DNA from: Solirubrobacterales bacterium
GTDB taxonomy: Bacteria; Actinomycetota; Thermoleophilia; Solirubrobacterales; Solirubrobacteraceae
NCBI GenBank assembly: GCA_013695395.1
Contig: JACDAP010000057.1
Location: 1-5,906, forward strand
DNA length: 5,906 nucleotides
Reading direction: 5' to 3'
Below are positions 1 to 5,380 of the stretch, in pieces. The notes below the pieces were generated by a model. That model was not told where the DNA came from. It did no database searches and saw only the letters and a program-made list of their open reading frames with translations. Position 1 is the first letter of the stretch. Each line of letters opens with the position of its first letter. The position numbers were made by a program, and so were the translations under genes.

Positions 1-1469
1 GGGCCACCGACCCCGTCTGGGCCGGCGGAGCCGACGAGCTCCAGCTGCGGGCCCGCCGCACCCCCCGCGGAGTCCGGGTCCACTTCGTCGCGGTGCCGCC
101 CGCGCGCCCCCGCAGCCGTTCGTTCACGCGCGTCGCGCTCGCGGCCGAGGCCGGCGATCCCAAGTCGGCAGGACCGCCGCCGATCGTCACCCGCGCCGAG
201 TGGGGGGCGGGCAAGGTCCCGCCCCGGGGCACGCCGGGCTACGGGCAGGTCCAGATGGCCTTCGTGCACCACACGGTCTCCGCGAACGACTACCGGCCCG
301 AGGACTCGGCCGCGATCGTCCTCGCGATCACGAAGTACCACCGCGACACGAACGGCTGGAACGACATCGGCTACAACCTGCTCGTCGACCAGTACGGCCA
401 GGTCTTCGAAGGGCGCGCCGGCGGGGTCGGGCAGGCCGTGATCGGGGCCCAGGCCCAGGGCTGGAACGGGATCTCCACCGGCATCGCGACGATCGGGACG
501 TTCTCCGACGTCGCGTTCCCCGAAGCCGGGGTCGCCGCCCTGGCGCGTGTGCTCGCGTGGAAGCTCTCCCTCCACCAGGTCCCGACCACCGGCACCTTCG
601 AGGCGACCTCGATCGGCGGCGCCGCGAACCGGTACCGCTCCGGCACCAAGGTCACCTTCGAGCGCATCTCCGGGCACCGCGACGGCTGCACCACGAGCTG
701 CCCCGGCACCTCGCTCTACGCCCAGCTCCCGGACCTCCGCGGCCGGGCGCAGAAGCTCGCCGGCAAGATCGACGACAACGCGCGGCTCACGGTCGTCCCG
801 GCGGCCGTCGCGGTCACCTACGGCCAGGAGGCCTCGTTCTCCGGCGTGCTCCGCGGGCCGGACGGGGCCGCGATCGGCGGCGTGCCGGTCGCGCTGCAGA
901 AGCAGGGCAAGAGCCGGTGGGTGACCGTCGGCGCCGGCCGCACGGTCTCCGACGGGACCTGGTTCTCGGACGTGGTCTGGCGCCGCGGTGCCGCGGTGCG
1001 TGCGGTGGCCACCGTCCCCGCCACGGGCCAGGAGGTGCGCTCGGCTCCGGTCAGCGTCTCCGTCGGCTACGTGCTCGAGGTCGACCCCACCGCGCGACGG
1101 GTGCGCCAGGGCCGCTCGACCGTGCTCACCGGCCGGATGCGACCGGGCGGTCCGGTGACCGTGCGGGTCGACCGCCAGGTCGGCGGACGCTGGGTGCGCG
1201 TCGGCGACGTCCGTGCGCGGGTGGGCGCGAACGGGCGCTTCCGGGCCAAGGCGCTGCTCCGGCGTCCGGGCGTCTACCGGCTGCGCGTCCTCGGCGGTGA
1301 GAAGGCCAAGCTCGTCCGGGCCCCGCCGATCTACGTGCGCGCGGTGCGCAACCAGGCCGACGTGGCCCGCACCGCGAACGGGCCGGACCCGCTGACCGAG
1401 GCGGTCAGCACCGCGCGGGAGGCCGCCGGTTCGGTCACGGGGGCGGGCGGGGGCGCCTCCGCCGGATAG
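1..1469 (+). CDS. N-acetylmuramoyl-L-alanine amidase (PGRP/amidase_2) with two Ig-like domains, 5'-truncated
   Basis: This is a peptidoglycan hydrolase of the zinc-dependent PGRP/amidase_2 family, which cuts the amide bond between N-acetylmuramic acid and the stem peptide outside the cell. The frame is open from base 3 to the TAG at 1467-1469 (488 residues visible) with no convincing start, so the N-terminus, including any signal peptide, lies off the left edge. The GTG at 93 is only an internal valine. The catalytic domain covers about residues 58-255. The expected zinc ligands are H89 (first His of FVHHTV, codon 267), H225 (SGHRDG, codon 675) and C233 (SCPG, codon 699). Y124 in IGYNLL fits the conserved catalytic tyrosine. 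Two beta-rich Ig-like repeats follow, at about 260-355 and 356-448, then a low-complexity Ala/Gly tail. The Ig repeats suggest wall or surface attachment. Whether it turns over the cell's own wall or attacks other cells cannot be told from the sequence. It has no evident functional tie to the metal genes downstream. Confidence 0.93.
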   Translation, partial: ATDPVWAGGADELQLRARRTPRGVRVHFVAVPPARPRSRSFTRVALAAEAGDPKSAGPPPIVTRAEWGAGKVPPRGTPGYGQVQMAFVHHTVSANDYRPEDSAAIVLAITKYHRDTNGWNDIGYNLLVDQYGQVFEGRAGGVGQAVIGAQAQGWNGISTGIATIGTFSDVAFPEAGVAALARVLAWKLSLHQVPTTGTFEATSIGGAANRYRSGTKVTFERISGHRDGCTTSCPGTSLYAQLPDLRGRAQKLAGKIDDNARLTVVPAAVAVTYGQEASFSGVLRGPDGAAIGGVPVALQKQGKSRWVTVGAGRTVSDGTWFSDVVWRRGAAVRAVATVPATGQEVRSAPVSVSVGYVLEVDPTARRVRQGRSTVLTGRMRPGGPVTVRVDRQVGGRWVRVGDVRARVGANGRFRAKALLRRPGVYRLRVLGGEKAKLVRAPPIYVRAVRNQADVARTANGPDPLTEAVSTAREAAGSVTGAGGGASAG

Positions 1470-1477
1470 GCCGGTCC

Positions 1478-1495
1478 TCGGCGGTCAGCCGCCGA
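1478..1495. terminator. Hairpin between convergent genes, candidate bidirectional terminator
   Basis: A perfect 7-bp GC-rich stem (TCGGCGG at 1478-1484 pairing with CCGCCGA at 1489-1495) closes a 4-nt TCAG loop. It starts 8 nt after the amidase stop codon, and its loop holds the stop codon of the minus-strand micropeptide. There is no T-tract on either side, so it is not a classical intrinsic terminator, but U-tract-less hairpins are commonly proposed in GC-rich actinobacteria. The tail-to-tail position supports a termination role. Confidence 0.42.
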
Positions 1496-1658
1496 CGAGC
1501 ACGGTGGAGGCGAGGAGCGCGCCGCCGAGCAGCAGACGGGTGGCCTGCTGAAGTCGACGGGGCGTGAGCCACGCCCAGTCTCGTGTGGCGAGGTAGGTGC
1601 GGGCGCCGGTGGCGCCCGCTCCGGCGCTCATCGCTCCGGCCATGCACTGCATGCACAT
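1485..1658 (-). CDS. Met/Cys-rich micropeptide with C-terminal hydrophobic segment, 57 aa, function unknown
   Basis: This short gene runs from an ATG at 1658-1656 to a TGA at 1487-1485. The protein opens with MCMQCM, giving a CxxC pair (C2 and C5) among three methionines, followed by a Gly/Ala/Met stretch. The middle is basic and aromatic (near TRDWAWLTPRR), and the last roughly 16 residues are hydrophobic (LLLGGALLASTVLVGG), long enough to sit in or partly span the membrane. The composition is peptide-like rather than random: one Trp-rich patch, basic residues just before the hydrophobic end, and Cys/Met clustered at the N-terminus. I recall similar short MCMQCM-type ORFs in actinobacterial genomes but could not check this. 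It reads divergently from the metal importer across 56 bp containing a Zur-box-like palindrome. A metal-responsive role is therefore possible but inferred. No Shine-Dalgarno is visible; a -10-like CACACT ends 6 nt before the ATG, which would suit a leaderless transcript. Confidence 0.62.
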   Translation of the reverse strand: MCMQCMAGAMSAGAGATGARTYLATRDWAWLTPRRLQQATRLLLGGALLASTVLVGG

Positions 1659-1664
1659 GCGCGC

Positions 1665-1716
1665 AGTGTGGCAGACCGGGCCGGTTCGCGAGAACCAGTC
1701 TCATCGCTGGTACCGT
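1665..1716. promoter_or_regulatory. Compact divergent promoter region, putative leaderless promoters
   Basis: The 56 bp between the micropeptide start (1658) and the first permease start (1715 or 1724) must hold both promoters. On the minus strand, CACACT (plus positions 1665-1670) lies 6 nt before the micropeptide ATG. On the plus strand, TACCGT (1711-1716) fits a TANNNT -10 box and would put the transcript start near 1723-1724, at the second GTG. Neither gene has a clear Shine-Dalgarno, so leaderless transcripts are plausible. No strong -35 box is visible in either direction. The elements are short and could be chance matches. Confidence 0.25.
1689..1703. promoter_or_regulatory. Putative Zur box (15-bp imperfect palindrome)
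   Basis: Read on the minus strand, the site is TGAGACTGGTTCTCG. Its arms GAGA and TCTC are exact inverted repeats around a 5-nt core (minus-strand offsets 2-5 and 11-14). Against the actinobacterial Zur-type consensus as I remember it, TGAAAATGATTTTCA, 10 of 15 positions match. Two of the changes (A to G and T to C) are symmetric and keep the palindrome. The site lies 12 bp before the first permease GTG and 30 bp before the micropeptide ATG, and a Fur/Zur-family gene sits at the far end of the importer operon. It would overlap the -35 or spacer region of both proposed promoters, as expected for repression. The motif match is by eye and no binding is shown. Confidence 0.55.
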
Positions 1717-2593
1717 GTCGCGCGTGCTCGAGCCGTTCTCGCTCCCCGGCTTCCAGCGCGGCTTCCTCGAGGTCATCGTGCTCGCGGCGGGCGCGGGCGT
1801 GATCGGGACGTGGATCGTCCTGCGCGGACTCACGTTCTTCGCCCACGCGGTCGGGACAGCAACCTTTCCCGGGCTCGTGCTCGCCGCCGGGCTCGGCCTG
1901 CCCGCCGCACTCGGGGCGGGGGTGACCGGAGGCCTGGTCGCGCTTCTCGTCGGGCTGCTCGCCCGTCGGGAGCGCGCCGACTACGACGCCGTCACCGCGC
2001 TCGTGCTCGTGGGGGCGCTCGCCGCGGGGATCGTGCTCGCCTCCGACGTCTTCGACAGCGCCGGGAACGTCGAGTCGCTGCTGTTCGGCAGCCTGCTCCT
2101 GATCGATTGGGGCGACGTGATCCTCGCGGTCGTCGCGAGCCTCGTCGCTGTCGGCCTGGGCCGCCTGCTCGGGCAACGCTGGCTGGTCACGGGCTTCGAC
2201 CCGCTCACCGCCCCGGCGCTCGGGGTGCGCTCGGCTCTGCCGGACCTCGCACTGCTCGGGGTGATCGCGCTGCTCGCCGTCAGCCTGCTGTCCGCGCTCG
2301 GTTCCTTGCTCGCGACCGCGCTGCTCGTCGTCCCCGCCGCGACCACCCGCCTGGTGTGCGTCCGGCTGCGCAGCTGGCAGCTCGCCACCGTCGGCCTCGT
2401 GCTGGCCGAGGGGACCGTCGGCCTCTGGCTGTCGGTCCAGCTCAACTCGCCGCCCGGCGCAGCGATCGCCGTGCTCACCAGTGGGATCTTCGTCGTGGTC
2501 GCGCTCGCACGGCCGCTGCTGACCGGTCGCGGGCGTGGCGCCGCGGCCTCCGGCCCCGCGCCGGGCGAACCGGGCCTGGCGGTGGTTCGGTGA
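1715..2593 (+). CDS. znuB: Zinc/manganese-type ABC transporter permease (ABC-3 family), first subunit
   Basis: This is an integral membrane subunit of the ABC-3 (ZnuB/MntB/TroC-like) family, which forms the translocation pore for Zn(II) or Mn(II). The chosen GTG at 1715 gives 292 aa; GTG at 1724 (289 aa) is equally possible and would suit a leaderless transcript. The open frame runs further upstream, but that part is antisense to the micropeptide, overlaps the palindrome and reads as basic low-complexity sequence. Seven to eight hydrophobic segments are visible, at about residues 17-38, 52-84, 93-112, 133-149, 176-215, 222-243 and 250-269. Family-like patterns are FAHAVGTATFPG (42-53), SLLFGS (121-126) and the cytoplasmic-loop-like GFDPLTAPALGV (160-171). 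The C-terminal 20 residues are a polar Gly/Ala/Pro tail. The stop overlaps the ATPase GTG by 4 bp (GTGA). The metal cannot be fixed from the permease itself; zinc is inferred from the regulator and the operator-like site. Confidence 0.9.
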   Translation: MSRVLEPFSLPGFQRGFLEVIVLAAGAGVIGTWIVLRGLTFFAHAVGTATFPGLVLAAGLGLPAALGAGVTGGLVALLVGLLARRERADYDAVTALVLVGALAAGIVLASDVFDSAGNVESLLFGSLLLIDWGDVILAVVASLVAVGLGRLLGQRWLVTGFDPLTAPALGVRSALPDLALLGVIALLAVSLLSALGSLLATALLVVPAATTRLVCVRLRSWQLATVGLVLAEGTVGLWLSVQLNSPPGAAIAVLTSGIFVVVALARPLLTGRGRGAAASGPAPGEPGLAVVR

Positions 2594-3363
2594 GCCGCGC
2601 GGAGCCGGGTGCGGTGCTCGAGGCGCGGGGCGCCGCGCTCGGCTACGCCCCCGGGGTCCCGGCCTTGCAGGAGCTCGAGTTGGAGGTCCGTCCGGGGGAG
2701 CGCGTAGCGGTCCTCGGGCCGAACGGCGGCGGCAAGACGACGCTCTTCCGAGGCCTGCTCGGCGAGCTCCGCCCGCTCTCCGGGGAGCTCCTGGTCCACG
2801 CCCGGCTCGCCGTCGTCCCGCAGACCGAGCGCTCGCGGCTCGACTTTCCGGTCAGCGCGCGGGACGTTGCGCTGATGGGGGCGGTCGGGCGGCTGCCCTG
2901 GTGGCGGCGCCCGGGGGGCGCCGAGCGTGAGGCGGCCGAGGCGGCCCTCGCCCGCGTCGGGCTGGCCGAGCGGATCCACGACACCTTCGGGGACCTCTCC
3001 GGGGGGCAGCGCCAGCGGGTCCTGGTCGCGCGTGCTCTCGTCCAGGACGCGCCGCTCATGCTGCTCGACGAGCCGTTCACCGGCCTGGACGCGGCAAGCG
3101 CCGAGCGGCTCGAGCGGCTGCTGGTCGAGCTGGCCGGTGAGGGGCGGGCGCTGCTGATCGCCACCCACGATGTCGACCAGGCGCGTGGCTGGGACCGGGT
3201 GCTCTGCCTGAACGGGCGCCAGGTGGCCTACGGCACGCCGGCCGAGACGCTCGTCCGGCCGGTGCTCGAGGCGACCTACGGCGGGGACATCGTCGACGTC
3301 GACTGCCCGGAGCACGGGCACGAGCGGGCGATCATGCCCGCCCACCACCATCACCACCACTGA
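2590..3363 (+). CDS. znuC: Zinc/manganese-type ABC transporter ATP-binding protein with natural C-terminal His6
   Basis: This cytoplasmic ATPase of 257 aa powers the importer. All nucleotide-binding motifs are intact: Walker A GPNGGGKTT at residues 43-51 (K49), Q-loop glutamine Q78 in VVPQ, signature LSGGQRQRV starting at 136, Walker B LMLLDEP with D160 and the catalytic E161, D-loop GLDAAS, and H-loop H193 in ATHD. The GTG at 2590 overlaps the permease stop by 4 bp. The same frame is open far upstream, but there it only shadows the permease. The C-terminus is unusual: CPEHGHERA followed by MPAHHHHHH directly before the TGA, giving one Cys and eight His in the last 20 residues. Such a tail could bind zinc and tune activity on the cytoplasmic side, but this is inference. 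ZnuC-like ATPases often have His-rich tails; a clean six-His end is striking. The stop and the next ATG share one base (TGATG), so translation is probably coupled. Confidence 0.95.
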   Translation: MSRAEPGAVLEARGAALGYAPGVPALQELELEVRPGERVAVLGPNGGGKTTLFRGLLGELRPLSGELLVHARLAVVPQTERSRLDFPVSARDVALMGAVGRLPWWRRPGGAEREAAEAALARVGLAERIHDTFGDLSGGQRQRVLVARALVQDAPLMLLDEPFTGLDAASAERLERLLVELAGEGRALLIATHDVDQARGWDRVLCLNGRQVAYGTPAETLVRPVLEATYGGDIVDVDCPEHGHERAIMPAHHHHHH

Positions 3364-4193
3364 TGCTCGCTTCGGTCCTGAGCTGGCTGACGGACCCGTG
3401 GGCCGATGCGCTCTCCCGCCGGGCGCTGCTCGAGGTCGTCCTGCTTGGACTTGCGGGCGGAGCGCTCGGGGTCTGGGTGCTCTTCTACGAGCTCGCCTAC
3501 CCGGCCGAGTCGCTGGCCCACGCGCTGCTGCCGGGCCTCGTGCTCGCAGCGCTGGTCGGGTTCCCCCTGCTGCTCGGCGGCGCGGCGGGCCTGCTCGTCG
3601 CCGCGCTCGCCGTGGCCCTCGCGGGCCGCATCGAGGGGCTCGGCCGTGACACCGCCGTCGCTGTCGTCGTCACTGGCCTCTTCGGCCTCGGGGTCCTGCT
3701 CGCGCTCTCACCCGACACGCCGGCCGGGCTCCAGGGGCTGCTCTTCGGCGACGTCCTCGGCGTCAGCGACACCGACCTTGCCCTGGCCGGCGGGCTCGTG
3801 CTGCTGCTGCTGGTCGCGCTCCGAGCGCTTCACACCCGGCTGCTCGTGGTCGGCTTCGAGCGGGCCGGTGCGGCCGCGCTCGGGGTGCGGGCCGGCGCCG
3901 TCGACGCCGCGCTGCTCGTGCTGCTCGCCCTGACGATCCTCGTGGCCGTCCAGGGGCTCGGGAACCTGCTCGTGGTGGCGGTGCTGATCGGGCCCTCCTC
4001 GGCGGCGCGGCTGCTCACGCGGCGGATCGGCCCGTTGCTGGTCGTCTCGGCCGCGGTCGCGGTGCTCGCGGGGGTGGCCGGGATCTACGCGAGCTACCAC
4101 GCGCAGACCGCGGCGGGCGCCTCTATCGCGCTCGCGCTCGTCGCCGCCTACGGGCTGGCCGCGCTGGTGCGGCCGCTCGTCCGCTCGGTCTGA
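3363..4193 (+). CDS. Zinc/manganese-type ABC transporter permease (ABC-3 family), second subunit
   Basis: This second ABC-3 permease (276 aa) is clearly different from the first and probably pairs with it as a heterodimer on the ATPase dimer; alternating homodimers are the other possibility. Family-like patterns include AESLAHALLPG (48-58), GLLFGD (125-130), the loop GFERAGAAALGV (164-175) and the later hydrophobic GNLLVVAVLIGPSSAARLL (200-218). About eight hydrophobic segments cover residues 21-42, 50-70, 72-88, 97-116, 139-156, 181-210, 224-242 and 250-269. The ATG at 3363 overlaps the ATPase stop by one base, and the His codons before it leave no room for a Shine-Dalgarno, so it must rely on coupled translation. 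Its final 46 bp overlap the convergent regulator gene on the other strand. No substrate-binding protein gene follows. Confidence 0.9.
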   Translation: MLASVLSWLTDPWADALSRRALLEVVLLGLAGGALGVWVLFYELAYPAESLAHALLPGLVLAALVGFPLLLGGAAGLLVAALAVALAGRIEGLGRDTAVAVVVTGLFGLGVLLALSPDTPAGLQGLLFGDVLGVSDTDLALAGGLVLLLLVALRALHTRLLVVGFERAGAAALGVRAGAVDAALLVLLALTILVAVQGLGNLLVVAVLIGPSSAARLLTRRIGPLLVVSAAVAVLAGVAGIYASYHAQTAAGASIALALVAAYGLAALVRPLVRSV

Positions 4194-4654
4194 GCGGCGC
4201 ACCGGGCGCAGGTGCCGTGCAGGACGATGTCGTGCTCGGCGACGTCGAAGTCCACCCGCCGCGCCACGCGGACGATCGTGCGCTCGAGCTCCTCGTCCTC
4301 GAACGGGATCACCTCGCCGCAGGCGTCGCAGACGAGGTGATGGTGGTGATGCTCCCCGTGCGGGTGCGCGGCCTCGTAGCGCGTGATGCCCTGGCCCACC
4401 TCGATGCGGGAGAGCAGCTTCAGCTGCTCGAGCTCGTCGAGCACGCGGTAGACGCTCGCCCGGGCGACCTGCCGCGCGGAGCCCTTGAGCGCCTCCTCGA
4501 TCTCGAGCGCGGAGAGCGCGCACGGCTGGGCGGCGAGCAGCTCGATCACCGCGTCGCGCGCGCCGCCGCGCCGGTAGCCGGCCTCCGCGAGCCGGTCACC
4601 CGCGCGGGAGGCCCAGTCCGGGCTCGGTCCTGCGTGTACGTGCGAGCTCGCCAC
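4148..4654 (-). CDS. zur: Fur-family metal-dependent repressor, probable zinc regulator Zur
   Basis: This is a dimeric, metal-sensing transcriptional repressor of 168 aa (Fur/Zur/PerR family; usual length 130-170). The N-terminal winged helix covers about residues 12-85, with the recognition helix near ASVYRVLDEL (66-75). The hinge and metal-sensing region follows: HPHGEHHHHHLVC with H97, H99 and H102-H106, then D110. The structural zinc site is complete with two CxxC pairs, C109/C112 and C149/C152. H141 and H146 lie where further ligands are expected. Zinc rather than iron is inferred from the adjacent ABC-3 importer and the Zur-box-like site in front of it; Fur, Mur or PerR-like specificity is not excluded by sequence. 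It starts at a GTG 4 nt after the stop of the upstream membrane-protein gene, so the two are probably co-transcribed, although CACACT 6 nt upstream could also start a leaderless zur message. Its 3' end overlaps the second permease gene by 46 bp, tail to tail. Confidence 0.92.
   Translation of the reverse strand: MASSHVHAGPSPDWASRAGDRLAEAGYRRGGARDAVIELLAAQPCALSALEIEEALKGSARQVARASVYRVLDELEQLKLLSRIEVGQGITRYEAAHPHGEHHHHHLVCDACGEVIPFEDEELERTIVRVARRVDFDVAEHDIVLHGTCARCAAQTERTSGRTSAASP
4181..4197. terminator. Hairpin over the convergent stop region, possible terminator
   Basis: CCGCTC (4181-4186) pairs with GAGCGG (4192-4197) around a 5-nt loop, GGTCT. The structure spans the stop codon of the second permease (4191-4193) and lies within the 3' coding part of the minus-strand regulator. 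A 6-bp GC stem is short and there is no T-tract, so this is a weak candidate. Its place at the end of the importer operon is the main support. Confidence 0.27.
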
Positions 4655-4658
4655 GCCC

Positions 4659-5339
4659 TTAGTGTGCCGACTCGGGCGTGGCGGCCGGTTCTTCGGACCC
4701 GTCGACGCGCGACATCCGGGCGTTCATCCCGGCGATCGCGATCCCCACGAGGAGGACCGGCGCCGTGTAGAGCAGCCAGGCGGGCAGCCCGCCGCCGTCC
4801 TCGCCCGGAGCGGCCGCGGCCGCGGGGAGCTCGGGCAGGTCGATCGGCTTGCCCTCAGCAGCGGCGAGTTTGCCGACCGCGACGGCCGCGGTGCGGGCCA
4901 GCTCGTCGGGCGCGCCCTGCTCGGGCAGCACGCCCTCGAGTGCGTCGCCCGCGTTGTCGCCGAGGTTGTTCCCGCCGAGGCCCGCCGGCTGCACCGTCAG
5001 CACGCGCGGCTCGGGGATCGTGTCGCCGTGCGTGACGTTCAGCGAGATCTCCTGGGTGAGGAGGTTCGCGTAGTCCTGCGGCTTGTTGAGCAGCTGGCCG
5101 ACCGAGCCGAGGTCGCGCGCGTCGGCGATCAGCGCGATCTTGATCGCGTACCCCTCCTTCCGGGCCCGCTCCACCGTGGTCTTCAGTGCGGCGGCGACCG
5201 GCGGGGAGACCGTGTTCGGGGCGTAGGGGAGGAAGATGTCCTGGGCCAGGAGGACGTCGGAGGCCGGGTCGCCGTCGGCCATCGCGCTGGCCGGGCTCAG
5301 CAGCAGCGCGAGCGTGATGAGGGCGATGCACCGGCGCAT
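4659..5339 (-). CDS. Secreted, C-terminally membrane-anchored protein of unknown function
   Basis: This 226-aa protein has a signal peptide at residues 1-22 (MRR, hydrophobic core IALITLALLL, then SPASA-MADG with cleavage probably after A19 or A21). A folded extracytoplasmic region spans about 27-165, followed by an Ala/Pro/Gly-rich linker (167-185), one transmembrane segment (about 186-205) and a short tail with R208 and R211 that should sit in the cytoplasm. The folded part alternates predicted strands and helices (IKIALIADARDLGSV, PRVLTVQPAGLGG). This fits a small alpha/beta domain and recalls, in topology only, TPM-type domains: signal peptide, domain, C-terminal anchor. I do not recognise the family with certainty. 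The ATG at 5339 was chosen because it starts the signal peptide; the open frame upstream only shadows the next gene. It lies 41 bp after the upstream gene and 4 bp before the regulator gene, so it is probably the middle gene of a three-gene transcript. Whether it has a metal role is unknown. Confidence 0.8.
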   Translation of the reverse strand: MRRCIALITLALLLSPASAMADGDPASDVLLAQDIFLPYAPNTVSPPVAAALKTTVERARKEGYAIKIALIADARDLGSVGQLLNKPQDYANLLTQEISLNVTHGDTIPEPRVLTVQPAGLGGNNLGDNAGDALEGVLPEQGAPDELARTAAVAVGKLAAAEGKPIDLPELPAAAAAPGEDGGGLPAWLLYTAPVLLVGIAIAGMNARMSRVDGSEEPAATPESAH

Positions 5340-5380
5340 GGGGGGTCCGCAGCGTAGAGGCGCCGTTGGACGCGTGCGCC
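5340..5380 (-). other. 41-bp intergenic gap between the two unknown envelope genes
   Basis: The gap has no clear Shine-Dalgarno; the six C residues directly before the ATG rule out a purine-rich site there. On the minus strand, TACGCT lies about 12 nt before the start codon and could be a weak -10 box, but no -35 partner is seen. Run-through from the upstream gene is the simpler reading. Confidence 0.3.

Noticed and set aside
1599..1619. 9-bp inverted repeat with a 3-nt loop (GCGGGCGCC / GGCGCCCGC)
   Set aside because: It lies inside the micropeptide coding region and is explained by Gly/Ala/Arg codons in GC-rich DNA; there is no position supporting a terminator.
1641..1660. Repeated CATGCA units as a possible regulatory repeat
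   Set aside because: The repeats follow from the alternating Met and Cys codons at the start of the micropeptide.
1583..1714. N-terminal extension of the first permease
   Set aside because: It is antisense to the micropeptide, runs through the operator-like palindrome, and reads as basic Cys/Arg sequence unlike an ABC-3 N-terminus.
1597..2589. Long upstream extension of the ATPase frame, suggesting a 588-aa fusion
   Set aside because: The extension shadows the permease gene in another frame, is Arg/Ala low-complexity, and the ATPase family starts near the GTG at 2590.
1981..3360. Long minus-strand open frame opposite the ATPase and permease
   Set aside because: It is a GC-rich antisense shadow of genes with full motifs. 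Its protein is Arg/Pro/Glu low-complexity with no family features.
3343..3360. His6 codons as a vector-derived purification tag
   Set aside because: The run continues the natural reading frame, uses mixed codons, and overlaps the start of the next operon gene through TGATG.
3708..4523. Minus-strand open frame across the second permease and the regulator
   Set aside because: It is out of frame with the clear Fur-family gene and antisense to the permease, with Arg-rich low-complexity content.
4217..5035. Plus-strand open frame opposite zur and the secreted protein
   Set aside because: It is a shadow of two well-supported minus-strand genes, and the translation turns into Arg/Pro/Ala runs.
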